Source: Chloroflexota bacterium
GTDB taxonomy: Bacteria; Chloroflexota; Dehalococcoidia; Lucifugimonadales; Lucifugimonadaceae
Direction of reading: 5' to 3'
DNA length: 57,148 nucleotides
Assembly: GCA_029262735.1 (NCBI GenBank)
Contig: JAJCYY010000028.1
Span: forward strand, 1-57,148
The notes under the pieces are model-generated. The model ran no database searches. It saw only the letters and a list, made by a program, of their open reading frames with translations, and was not told the origin of the DNA. The position numbers were made by a program, and so were the translations under genes. Shown in pieces: positions 43,229 through 51,477 of this stretch (positions are counted from its first letter, which is position 1; each line of letters begins with the position of its first letter).

Positions 43229-46200
43229 TCCACTTCCTGTTCGCGGGCGTCGCGGGCCAGGGCGAGGTCGAAGTATGGAGCGAGCCGCGGGTCCGTTTTG
43301 TGGTCGCTGAACATCCGCTCACGTCTCGAACTGGCCGGGCAGACCCGATTGAAGTCGCAGTAGGTGCAGTTCTCGAACGAATCGCCGCTGCCGCCGCCGT
43401 ATCTCCTGTCGCCCGGATTCGGTGGGAACTGCCCGCTGCGGCTGGTGGCTTGCAGCGTTTCGAGCACGTCACGCAGCCGCCGTTCGGCCAGTTCAGGGTC
43501 GAACGAGTCAGGCTCCGGTAGGATCCTCTCCTTGCCGATCCCGACGAACCAGTATCCGGCGACGGGGCTGCGCTCAGGCGACCGGAACTGCTGAACGGCC
43601 TTTGAGTAGAGGGCGAGTTGAAGGTGTTTGCCGCGGTCGACGGGATCGTCTTTCAGCGTCGAGTAGAAGCGCGGGTTGCCGGTCTTGTAGTCCAGCACGT
43701 AATAGCTGCCGTCATCGTGCCGATCAACGCGGTCGATCACGCCTCCGAACTGCAACACTTCTCCATCTTCCAGGGTTATCTCGAGCTTCGAAAGCGAGTC
43801 ATCGGCATTCCTGTCAGAACCCTGGTCAGAACTGTGGCCAGAGCCGCGGCCAAAGGAAAGTTCGGCGTCGCTCGGGGTAAAGCCACCTGCCTCCAGCGTT
43901 GCCTCTCTTGCCAGCCAGCGTCGGAGCTGTCGGCGTATCTCGATGGTGTCGAGTTCCCATATCCTGCCAACGGCGTCCGGTTCCTTCCGCCGCCAGTCAG
44001 CCGTCACCACACCCATCGCCTCGTCCATCGTCTTGCCGCCGGGCGGCCGGTCGTCTGCGATGCGCAAGTTCAGGTACGTTTCGAGGACGCTGTGGATGAA
44101 CGTGCCGCGGCGGTCCGGCGCCATGTGGAACGAGTCGTCCTCCCGCACGCCGGGATCGACCTTTAGCACGTAGCCGAAGAGGTAGCGCAGCGGACAGGCG
44201 GCGAACGTTTCGATTCGGCTGGCAGAGAGCACTTCACCGCTGACTGAGGGAACATCAGATGCAACGGAGGAGAGACCGCCGGACCATGGCGAGAGGGTTT
44301 TGCCGTAGCGTTCACGTTCGAGCGAAAGTGCCGCTGGCACGCCCGATCGTGTGTCCGACTCGAGCCAGTGCTTTGCGGCCGACTGTCGTGACTGGACGTG
44401 GTTTCGAACGCTGGCGATCTCGTACTCGTGGATATCCGATGCTCCCGGCCCAGTGCCGTACGTTGCAATGCTGACGCCACACAGGGTTTCCGGGCGTTTC
44501 AGGAGGTCGCCAGCCTGCAACGATTCGTTTCCGGGGTGTCTGCGGGCCTGTTCAATCAGCCACTGCGCCGGACCTGTTTCGCTTCTACCCGGCCCGCTCG
44601 ACCGGGACCAGTAAAGCGTGGCACGTGAGCCGCTGATCAGCGCCGCCAGGAACTGCCGACGTCGCAGGTCCTTCCGCACGCCGGAGAGTTGCAGGCCGAT
44701 GCCGCACTTGCCGTTAAGCTCCTCCCGCACCGCGTCAGGCAGCAGCGGATCGGCCGTGTCCGGGGAGGGGAAGGTGCCGTCTGCCATGCCGAGAATGTGG
44801 ACGTGGTCGAAGCGAGTGGCTGCGGCGTCCCGAACGTTTGCGACGAACACTCCTTTGCCAAGCCGGTTGGCGCCGGAGCGGGTTTCAGACAACTCCCGGC
44901 TAACGACGGCGGCGAAGCGCGAGAGGTTCGGGCTACTAGTCGGGCCAAATCGGCCACTACCGGGGCTGAACCGGAGACTGTCTAGCTCGCCAATTCTCTT
45001 GAGGAGGATTTTAATGCGTTCTGCTGAGTTAGCCGTACGCGAGTTGGTGGCACCGGGCTCCTGTGGCGCATGCAGGTATCGGTCGATCAGTCTGTCCAGC
45101 CAGCCGGACCAATTTTTCCAATCTGGCCAGCTTGCCGTCACGCCGGGCGGTTCGAGGTCTATGGCCAGCGCTTCGATGAACGCCAGCAGGTCCTCGGCGC
45201 TCTGAGCCTCGCTTCTCAGCGATTCAGTAGCCCGTATACCGCCACCGCCATCAGTAGATGAGTCATCCTCGCCGTGGCGCTCAATCGCGTCCGCCCTGAA
45301 GCGTTTGGATTGAGCGAAATTTCCCAGCCGCTGCTTCCAGCGATCCATCCCACCGGTCACACGCGCCGCTTTGCTTATGCGATCCCACGCGGTGCCGGTG
45401 ACCGGTTTGCGGGACTCGGGGTGTTGTACGGGGCCGGTCGCTAGCCAATCGCCAAGCTGCGGGCGTGCGAGATCTGTCGATGCGATTTTGAGGATGCCGT
45501 CTACGAACCTGCCCGCGGGAGAGGTGAGCAACGGCTCCTGAGGCGGACCTGAAACCGGGATATTTGCCAGCTTCAACGCAGAGCGAGCGCGGGCTGCATA
45601 TGCGGGGTCGTTCGAGAGGACGGCGATGCGATTGAGAGGCGTGCCTGTCGCGGCCGCTTCGGCGATGCGCTGGATGAGTGCGGATATCTCTGATCTTGTG
45701 TCGGCGGCACTGACGATTGATGGAAGTGGATATGGCGGCGTGTTGGCTGTTGCGGGTTGACCTGGTGGCGAAATGCCGAACGCGTCGGCCAGCGCAATGT
45801 CGCTGTGTTCGTCTCCGGTGGTTGCGGTCAGCACATGCGAATCGGGAAGGGATACGATCACTCTCCACAGCTTGCGGTACTGCGGCGCAGGCGTGGTCGC
45901 TGCGATCACCACCAGCTTCCCGACGGAGAGCTGTGCATCCGAGGTTTCCAGCGCGCCAGAGTCCAAGGCGTCAACCGCCCAGCTCGATACCTGCGTGCGG
46001 TCGAAGAGTTTCTGCTCGGACTTCAGGCGCTGGTAAACGTCCCAGGTCTTCCCGACTGTTCTCGTTATTTCGCCGGGATTTGAGAGCTTGCTGAACGAGA
46101 CCGGTCCTGCGCCTGCTTCTGCCTCGAGGTCTCGCAGCGTGCGCTGCAGTGCTGCTAGGAACGCCGGTTGGTTCGCCAGCTCGGAAAACGGTCCCGTTAG

Positions 46201-46572
46201 ATCACCGGCCGCAGCGCTTTCGGCCACGGTGTTGCGTACGAGCTCGGCGCCTTCGAGCCGTGAGAGCGAGCGTCCCCCGTGTTCTGAGATCTGTGCTTGC
46301 GCCAGCAGGTCGGCAAGGTCTTCTATACGGACGAATTCGACGTTGAGCAGGCCGTTTCGGGCGAGCCAGCGTCGCAGGTAGAAGCTGGAGAAGTAGCCGG
46401 GAGTGACGACTGTGACGCGTTGAAACGGGGTGCCCGCTTTTGCGGTGGCGATGGTTTCGGCGAGACGTTCAGCCAGGTCGAGACCAGGGTCCGCGCCTAA
46501 GTCCGCACCAGAATCCGCGTCGGGGACCGAATACGAATGCGGAGGCGTGTTGTTGGCGGCTGACCGGGTCAC
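43225..46572 (-). CDS. addB: PD-(D/E)XK nuclease family protein, AddB-like
   Basis: 1115 residues. The C terminus is a RecB-like nuclease: FAACPLRYLFGYVLK near 790, YYVLDYKTGNPR near 960 (Asp-Lys), and CTYCDFNRVC near 1070, so four Cys bracket the nuclease as in AddB iron-sulfur clusters. The N-terminal part has helicase-like fold features, but I see no Walker A, so it may not hydrolyse ATP. The open frame extends to 46704 through the tRNA; the GTG at 46572, seven bases after AGGAG, is the plausible start. With addA it forms the AddAB complex. It is just downstream of tRNA-Arg. Confidence 0.88.
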   Translation of the reverse strand: MTRSAANNTPPHSYSVPDADSGADLGADPGLDLAERLAETIATAKAGTPFQRVTVVTPGYFSSFYLRRWLARNGLLNVEFVRIEDLADLLAQAQISEHGGRSLSRLEGAELVRNTVAESAAAGDLTGPFSELANQPAFLAALQRTLRDLEAEAGAGPVSFSKLSNPGEITRTVGKTWDVYQRLKSEQKLFDRTQVSSWAVDALDSGALETSDAQLSVGKLVVIAATTPAPQYRKLWRVIVSLPDSHVLTATTGDEHSDIALADAFGISPPGQPATANTPPYPLPSIVSAADTRSEISALIQRIAEAAATGTPLNRIAVLSNDPAYAARARSALKLANIPVSGPPQEPLLTSPAGRFVDGILKIASTDLARPQLGDWLATGPVQHPESRKPVTGTAWDRISKAARVTGGMDRWKQRLGNFAQSKRFRADAIERHGEDDSSTDGGGGIRATESLRSEAQSAEDLLAFIEALAIDLEPPGVTASWPDWKNWSGWLDRLIDRYLHAPQEPGATNSRTANSAERIKILLKRIGELDSLRFSPGSGRFGPTSSPNLSRFAAVVSRELSETRSGANRLGKGVFVANVRDAAATRFDHVHILGMADGTFPSPDTADPLLPDAVREELNGKCGIGLQLSGVRKDLRRRQFLAALISGSRATLYWSRSSGPGRSETGPAQWLIEQARRHPGNESLQAGDLLKRPETLCGVSIATYGTGPGASDIHEYEIASVRNHVQSRQSAAKHWLESDTRSGVPAALSLERERYGKTLSPWSGGLSSVASDVPSVSGEVLSASRIETFAACPLRYLFGYVLKVDPGVREDDSFHMAPDRRGTFIHSVLETYLNLRIADDRPPGGKTMDEAMGVVTADWRRKEPDAVGRIWELDTIEIRRQLRRWLAREATLEAGGFTPSDAELSFGRGSGHSSDQGSDRNADDSLSKLEITLEDGEVLQFGGVIDRVDRHDDGSYYVLDYKTGNPRFYSTLKDDPVDRGKHLQLALYSKAVQQFRSPERSPVAGYWFVGIGKERILPEPDSFDPELAERRLRDVLETLQATSRSGQFPPNPGDRRYGGGSGDSFENCTYCDFNRVCPASSRRERMFSDHKTDPRLAPYFDLALARDAREQEVE

Positions 46573-46643
46573 CTGGTAGCTCCTGATAGGTCGTATGGCT
46601 GAGATTCGGGAGAGCGGCTTGCGAAGCAGGAGGGAGAAGAAGG

Positions 46644-46718
46644 TGGTACCCCCGGTGAGACTCGAACTCACGCATCTGGCTTCGGAGGCCAGCGCTCTAT
46701 CCACTGAGCTACGGGGGC
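46644..46718 (-). tRNA. tRNA-Arg (anticodon CCG)
   Basis: On the minus strand this reads GCCCCCG, TA, a four-pair D arm with an eight-base loop, then CTGGC-CTCCGAA-GCCAG with CCG at 34-36 (codon CGG, Arg), a four-base variable loop, a GTGAG/CTCAC T arm with TTCGAGT, and CGGGGGT closing the acceptor stem through one G-U pair. The discriminator A is followed by an encoded CCA (the last three bases, 46644-46646). Confidence 0.96.
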
Positions 46719-46782
46719 GCAGGGCTACATTCTAGTTGAGGTTACGCAGGGCGTGGGACGGGATGGCGGGTGATGGGGAGTT

Positions 46783-46940
46783 GTCATTCCGCGCTCCGAC
46801 GGCACTCGCCGGAGGGCTTCCGTCCGAGCGATCTTTCCTGCCAGTTGGAACTACCCGCGGCATTCACGGTAACTCGTGATGGAAACCGGATTCATCAGTG
46901 AGACAGGTAAGATCCCTCGGCTTACGCTCGGGATGACAAA
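46783..46940. repeat. Intergenic modular repeat, copy 8
   Basis: Left end GTTGTCATTCCGCGCTCCGACGG, with CGGAGGGCTTCCGTCCGAGCG, and right end GTAAGATCCCTCGGCTTACGCTCGGGATGACAA, which is the inverted form of GTCATCCCGA-CG-GGAGGGATCTTAC seen in other copies. It lies between the tRNA and the antiporter gene; no gene is visible. Confidence 0.65.
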
Positions 46941-46956
46941 TGGCATCGTCGTCATC

Positions 46957-48357
46957 TCAATCCTCACCTGACGGGAGCGTCGGCTCCGGTTCCGCAGCAA
47001 GCGGTTCCGACTCCGACTCCTCAGGCTCGTCATCCTCGCGCAGGCCACTGCCGCCTCGGAAAGCCGGGACGAGCAGTACTGGCGCCATGACCGTTGTCAC
47101 GATTGTCATCACGATCGCAACGCCGAACACATCGCGGCCAATCACTCCGCTCGTCAGGCCGATGCCCGCAACGATCAGCGCAACCTCACCGCGTGGCAGC
47201 ATGCCAACAGCAACCCGCCATGCGCCGGTGCGGTTGAAGCCGACGAACAGCGCTGGCAGTCCCGCGCCGCCGAGCTTGCTGACGATGCCGAAGAGCGAAA
47301 GCACAACTGCGAAGCCGATTGCTGTGAGCAGGGTGGCTTCGGACTCGTCGCCTCCAAATGCAGAGAAGTCGGCCTGCATTCCGATCACGCCGAAGAACAT
47401 GGGCATCAGGAAGTTGTTCACCTGCCGCATCGGCCCTTCGATCTCGTGCTTCAAATCCGTTGCGGAGAGCGCCAGCCCGAGTGAGTAGGAGCCGATGATC
47501 ATGGCGAGCCCGAATCCAATCTCGGCAACGCCAGCCGCCAGGAACGCCAGCCCTATGGCGATTCCGATGTGTGCGCCCGCGCCTTTAAACCACAGCACCA
47601 CGCGGGAGATGCGGTTGGCAAGAAGGCTTCCGATAATGGTGAGGCCGAGCCAGAATCCAACGGCCTTGGCAAAGATCACGAGGATTGAGCTTGCTGTGAT
47701 GGTGCCTTCGTCTGCAATGCCGACCACTACTGCGAGGATGATGATTCCCAGCACATCATCGATGACGGCTGCGGCGAGAACGGTCACGCCTTCTGGCGAG
47801 TCGAGGCGTCTGATGTCGGCGAGAACTCGTGCCGTGATGCCGACCGAGGTTGCGGTCATGATTGCGCCGACGAAGAGGGCGGGAACTGCGTCGTTGATCG
47901 AATCGAGCGATGCGAAGCCGAACATGATCGTGCCGAAGAAGCCGAGCAGGAATGGGACGACAACGCCGCCCAGCGCAACGCCTGAGGCGGGCCTGATCCA
48001 GCGCAGGAACTGGGCCCGGTTGGTTTCGAGCCCGGCTTCAAAGAGCAGGATCACGGCGGCCAGCTGGGCGACGAAGAAGATCTGTGGCTCGACCGGGAGT
48101 GTGGACTCGACGGTTTCCAGGATTCCGCCGTGGACTTCCAGCTCGGTTGGAATGTGGAATAAGGGGCCGAAACGGTCGAAGAAACGGATGCCCCCGAGGG
48201 CGAAGGGGCTGATGATTATCCCGGAGAACAGTTCTCCCAGAACGGCGGGAACGTGCAGGTAACGCTCGAATATCTCACCGCCGATCTTGGCGGCGATCAG
48301 GATGAGCGCCAGAAGCAGGATCAGCTCAGCGACTATCTCAAGCGGGTTTTCGGTCAA
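46957..48357 (-). CDS. Cation/proton antiporter, CPA2 family (Kef/NapA-like)
   Basis: A 466-residue membrane protein with about twelve hydrophobic segments. The transport site motif AAAVIDDVLGI carries the paired Asp of electrogenic CPA2 antiporters; RYLHVPAVLGELFSGII and LFEAGLETN are typical of the first half, and GMLPRGEVALIVAGIG of the last segment. It should exchange Na+ or K+ for H+. There is no TrkA-N domain; instead a Glu/Pro-rich soluble tail of about 30 residues. The start is TTG at 48357 because a stop codon is in frame five codons upstream. Confidence 0.9.
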   Translation of the reverse strand: MTENPLEIVAELILLLALILIAAKIGGEIFERYLHVPAVLGELFSGIIISPFALGGIRFFDRFGPLFHIPTELEVHGGILETVESTLPVEPQIFFVAQLAAVILLFEAGLETNRAQFLRWIRPASGVALGGVVVPFLLGFFGTIMFGFASLDSINDAVPALFVGAIMTATSVGITARVLADIRRLDSPEGVTVLAAAVIDDVLGIIILAVVVGIADEGTITASSILVIFAKAVGFWLGLTIIGSLLANRISRVVLWFKGAGAHIGIAIGLAFLAAGVAEIGFGLAMIIGSYSLGLALSATDLKHEIEGPMRQVNNFLMPMFFGVIGMQADFSAFGGDESEATLLTAIGFAVVLSLFGIVSKLGGAGLPALFVGFNRTGAWRVAVGMLPRGEVALIVAGIGLTSGVIGRDVFGVAIVMTIVTTVMAPVLLVPAFRGGSGLREDDEPEESESEPLAAEPEPTLPSGED

Positions 48358-48511
48358 CGTGGATACTGGTTAGAAAAGACAGGTGGGATCGAGTGGTTGA
48401 ATTTTTGTTGTTTCAACTGTACATGTTCGCCCGTAGTTGCCGCCGGGTCAGCACCCAATAAATTGCGGTGTTTGTTGACAGGTCGGCACCGAGCCAGGCG
48501 CCAGGCCCAGT

Positions 48512-49468
48512 TTAGCGGGCAACGAGAACCTTGTTCGGCCGCCAGCCGAAGCGTTCAGGCTCGTAGATGAGGATAGCGATCAGTTGAGATTCGGTATCGT
48601 AGGCCCGCACCTGCTGCCCGGGTTTTGCGCCGGACGGCGGGCCGAACTGCGCAACTGACAGCGACTGACCGTGCTGCACCGCCTCGGCGGTTATCGGGTC
48701 GAGTTTCACAGACGGCAGATGCTGCAGTGTGAAGTCGATCGGCTCTGCGAGGTCTTTCCACGTTCCAGCATCGACATGCTCCTGGATCTCCTCCAGCGTA
48801 TGCGAATCCTCGATATCGAATCTTCCCGCGCGTGTTCTGACGAGACCGCTCAGGTGCGCTCCGCAGCCGAGAGATTCCCCGAATTCGTGAGCAAGGCTCC
48901 GGGCATAGAAACCGTGGCTGCACTCCACGTCCAACTCGGCCTCGGGCGGCTCCCAGCGCGTCAGCTCCAGCCGCTTCACCTCAACCTGGCGCGTCTTTCG
49001 CTCGACTTCGATGCCCTGGCGCGCCAGCTCATATAACCGTTTTCCGTTGTGCTTGACCGCGCTGAACATCGGTGGACGCTGCTCGAACTTTCCACGAAAA
49101 GGGTCAAGCGCCGTCTCTGCTTCTGCCCGGGTCACCGCCGAGTAGTCCGCCGTTCCGGTGACATCGCCTTCAGAGTCGTACGTGTTCGTGGATGCCCCGA
49201 GCTTCAGTGTGATCCGGTACTCCTTCGTACCGAGCAGGATCATCTCGGCGAAGCGTGTGGCGTTGCCGAGGCAGATTGGCAGTACGCCGGTCGCGATGGG
49301 ATCGAGTGTGCCGCCGTGGCCGATCTTCTTGACCTTTGTCATCCCTTTGAGCTTGCGGACGACGTCTGTGGAGGTCCATTCCGCCGGTTTGTTTACGTTC
49401 AGGTAGCCGCCGCTGAACGCGCTGGCGGAGGGTCCTTTCAATAACACCAAGACTGGCTCCTGTGGCAT
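48512..49468 (-). CDS. truB: tRNA pseudouridine(55) synthase TruB
   Basis: A 318-residue TruB, which makes pseudouridine 55 in the T loop of tRNAs. The catalytic motif GHGGTLDPIATGVL carries the essential Asp; GYLNVNKPAEWTSTDVV starts the catalytic domain, and SHGFYARSLAHEFGE and HLSGLVRTRAGRF follow. The C terminus (about 240-318) is the PUA-like domain. The ATG at 49468 gives about 20 more residues than usual; AGGAG lies inside them, so a TTG at 49450 or GTG at 49447 is possible. It follows rbfA by 24 bases. Confidence 0.95.
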   Translation of the reverse strand: MPQEPVLVLLKGPSASAFSGGYLNVNKPAEWTSTDVVRKLKGMTKVKKIGHGGTLDPIATGVLPICLGNATRFAEMILLGTKEYRITLKLGASTNTYDSEGDVTGTADYSAVTRAEAETALDPFRGKFEQRPPMFSAVKHNGKRLYELARQGIEVERKTRQVEVKRLELTRWEPPEAELDVECSHGFYARSLAHEFGESLGCGAHLSGLVRTRAGRFDIEDSHTLEEIQEHVDAGTWKDLAEPIDFTLQHLPSVKLDPITAEAVQHGQSLSVAQFGPPSGAKPGQQVRAYDTESQLIAILIYEPERFGWRPNKVLVAR

Positions 49469-49492
49469 GACCGTTGGCTGAAAATGGGTGTG

Positions 49493-49870
49493 CTAATCGT
49501 TCGCCCGGCGGGTCCGAAGCTTACGGTCTTCTTCCATCACTTTGTCGATCATCTCGCTCATGTCCTCACCACGGGCAACTCGGTCATCTGCGATGAATGT
49601 GAGTTTTGGAATCCTGCGGATTTTTATGCGCGCTTGCAACTCCCGGCCCAGGCGTCCGGTCGCCGACTGCAGGGCTTCAACTGCGAGCGCACTCTCTTCT
49701 TCACTGCCGGGTGTTGAGATGGAGACGCGTGCGGTTGAGAGGTCGGGTGCAAGGTTCACAGCGGTGACTGTGATGAAGCCGGGAAGGCGCGGGTCTTTGA
49801 GCACGGTCGAGATGATGTCTCCGAGCTCTTTCTGGATTGTGACGCTTGCGCGAGCGATTTTGTGTGTCAC
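49493..49870 (-). CDS. rbfA: Ribosome-binding factor A
   Basis: A 125-residue RbfA with the single KH-like fold: RASVTIQKELGDIISTVLKDPRLPGFITVTAVNL, then DLSTARVSIS, and a C-terminal helix (MSEMIDKVMEEDRKL). It helps 30S subunit maturation around helix 1 of 16S rRNA. The start is GTG at 49870. It lies before truB in the standard order, but infB is 1.6 kb away instead of adjacent, because a plus-strand gene lies between them. Confidence 0.95.
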   Translation of the reverse strand: MTHKIARASVTIQKELGDIISTVLKDPRLPGFITVTAVNLAPDLSTARVSISTPGSEEESALAVEALQSATGRLGRELQARIKIRRIPKLTFIADDRVARGEDMSEMIDKVMEEDRKLRTRRAND

Positions 49871-50234
49871 GAGATAGTTTGGCCAGTGGAGGTCTGGACA
49901 GGGCGCGTCGAGCCCACCTGTTCAGAGTTCTTTGCGGAAACACGTTGGCGTTTTGGGATTCTGACGCTCAATTGCCTGTCTACACAGGATACAGATGTAA
50001 CGTAGGCGCTGTGGCAATAGTTTCGATATGTCGCCAGTACAACTGAACCAGAAGTTGGTGACACGTTTACGTTCAACTGCTTGATGTGCCGTAGATTTCG
50101 TCACCGTCCCACAACCGAGAGATCAATTCCGGGGGATTGCTAACATCGGCTGGCAGGAGCCTTCGTCTGAAATTGAACGATCGGTTGACAGGGGAACTCG
50201 TCCAGGCTGTACGCAGGGTTCATAAGGTGCCGAC
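49871..50234. other. Divergent intergenic region between rbfA and the effector-like gene
   Basis: About 364 bases, AT-richer than the neighbouring translation genes. It must carry a promoter for rbfA-truB (minus), now separated from infB, and one for the effector-like gene (plus). No gene or repeat-family module is visible. Short open frames here lack ribosome sites. Confidence 0.5.
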
Positions 50235-51326
50235 ATGGGTGAGACCAGTCGAAAACGATCGAGGGTTAGCAACGATGCCAACCCTAATGAGCATGCGTCG
50301 GTTGGGCCAGCCGCCAGGATCTCTGACCACGTAGGCGATGGTTTTGCGATCGGTGGACAGTCGCCCGAGTTCACTACCGGCTCTGACGGTGCCGCGCTGA
50401 CTCAACACCTGGCCCGCATGGGTGGTGGGCCGATTTCTCGCCCGATGTACACGCCGCAGCGGGTCACGCTGGTACGGCAACTCCAACAGGGTATTGGCAA
50501 TAGAGCCGTGCAGCGTATGATTCAGCGCGCTTCAGGACATCAGCCAGAAGCTCATCACGATGCCCACACATACGCTGAGACGGGACTCGATGTTGAGCCG
50601 GCGGCAGACGCCGCGGGTAATGTCGTCCAGCTATCTCCCGCCAAGCAACCGATTCAGAGAAATGGGGACGGTAAGGAAGAAACGACGGACTCGGACGGTC
50701 CATTCAAACTCTTTAAGCCCGTAGAAGAGACGACCAAGGTCGCAATTTTCGCTCACGGCGTAATAGACGCCAGCAACACTGTCGCTCCAATCTCCGGCGT
50801 CGAGCTTGGTTACTACTCACCACATGGAACTTCGGTGGTCACGAATCTGAGCAGCGCAGAGTCTTCGCCATCCCATTTACCAACGATACCGGGAGGCGAT
50901 GATCAGTGGGCGTCCTATGTCCTATCAACGATAGGTGCGCTGGATGAGTCCGAGTTACAGCAATTTGCAACTAAGAATGGAATTGCAGTCGCCTTTATCG
51001 TCGATCCCACGACGACCGGAGATGTCGTCGGAGCCCTGAGTGGAATGGGTTACGCCGATATTCGTGGCGTTCATTGTCGAGAGCCGGCCGATGGCGGGGA
51101 GGAGTTTGGCGTCGAGATCGAAGAACAAGAGGCTGAGATAGTCACGAAATCGCATGCCGAACTCGTATCCGAAAAGTGGCAGGAGTACGTAGAAAACTTT
51201 GGCGATGTTGAAGACGGTGTTGAACTATCCAAGGACGATGCGTTGATGCACGATGGTTCTACCTGGAAAATCGTGTCGGTACAGACCGATGACGATGCGA
51301 AGAGTTACACACTCGAAAAAGTTTAG
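50235..51326 (+). CDS. Effector-like protein with an eCIS/DUF4157-type N-terminal linker (unknown function)
   Basis: 363 residues, opposite in strand to the operon around it. Residues 1-60 are polar and unstructured. VRQLQQGIGNRAVQRMIQRA (79-98) matches the short GNRAVQRxxQR motif common in proteins linked to extracellular contractile injection systems and DUF4157 proteins, and a second linker ends VQLSPAKQPIQRNGDGK. Residues 166-210 (KVAIFAHGV, GVELGYYSPHGTSVV) resemble the Stv-type putative adhesin/toxin fold. The rest is acidic and unrecognised. No signal peptide is seen, as expected for phage-tail-like delivery. AAGGTG lies five bases before the ATG. The eCIS link is inferred from motifs. 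Confidence 0.55.
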   Translation: MGETSRKRSRVSNDANPNEHASVGPAARISDHVGDGFAIGGQSPEFTTGSDGAALTQHLARMGGGPISRPMYTPQRVTLVRQLQQGIGNRAVQRMIQRASGHQPEAHHDAHTYAETGLDVEPAADAAGNVVQLSPAKQPIQRNGDGKEETTDSDGPFKLFKPVEETTKVAIFAHGVIDASNTVAPISGVELGYYSPHGTSVVTNLSSAESSPSHLPTIPGGDDQWASYVLSTIGALDESELQQFATKNGIAVAFIVDPTTTGDVVGALSGMGYADIRGVHCREPADGGEEFGVEIEEQEAEIVTKSHAELVSEKWQEYVENFGDVEDGVELSKDDALMHDGSTWKIVSVQTDDDAKSYTLEKV

Positions 51327-51477
51327 AGATGCTGTTTCGGGATGAGCCGCGTGAAGTCGCGACGGTGAACACAGATCCTTGATCGGGAGACCGATTCGCT
51401 GACTCGCTCCCGGATCACGATGTAGATGTAGATGTCAGGGGTCGAGCGCCATCTGGTGAGCGGTCAGTCTCTTCACG

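Noticed and set aside
46573..46704. N-terminal extension of AddB to an upstream start at 46704
   Set aside because: It would translate through most of the tRNA-Arg gene; the GTG at 46572 has a good ribosome site.
47495..48262. A 255-codon plus-strand open frame
   Set aside because: It is antisense to the antiporter gene, whose translation has all family motifs; the antisense product is low-complexity Ser/Pro/Ala.
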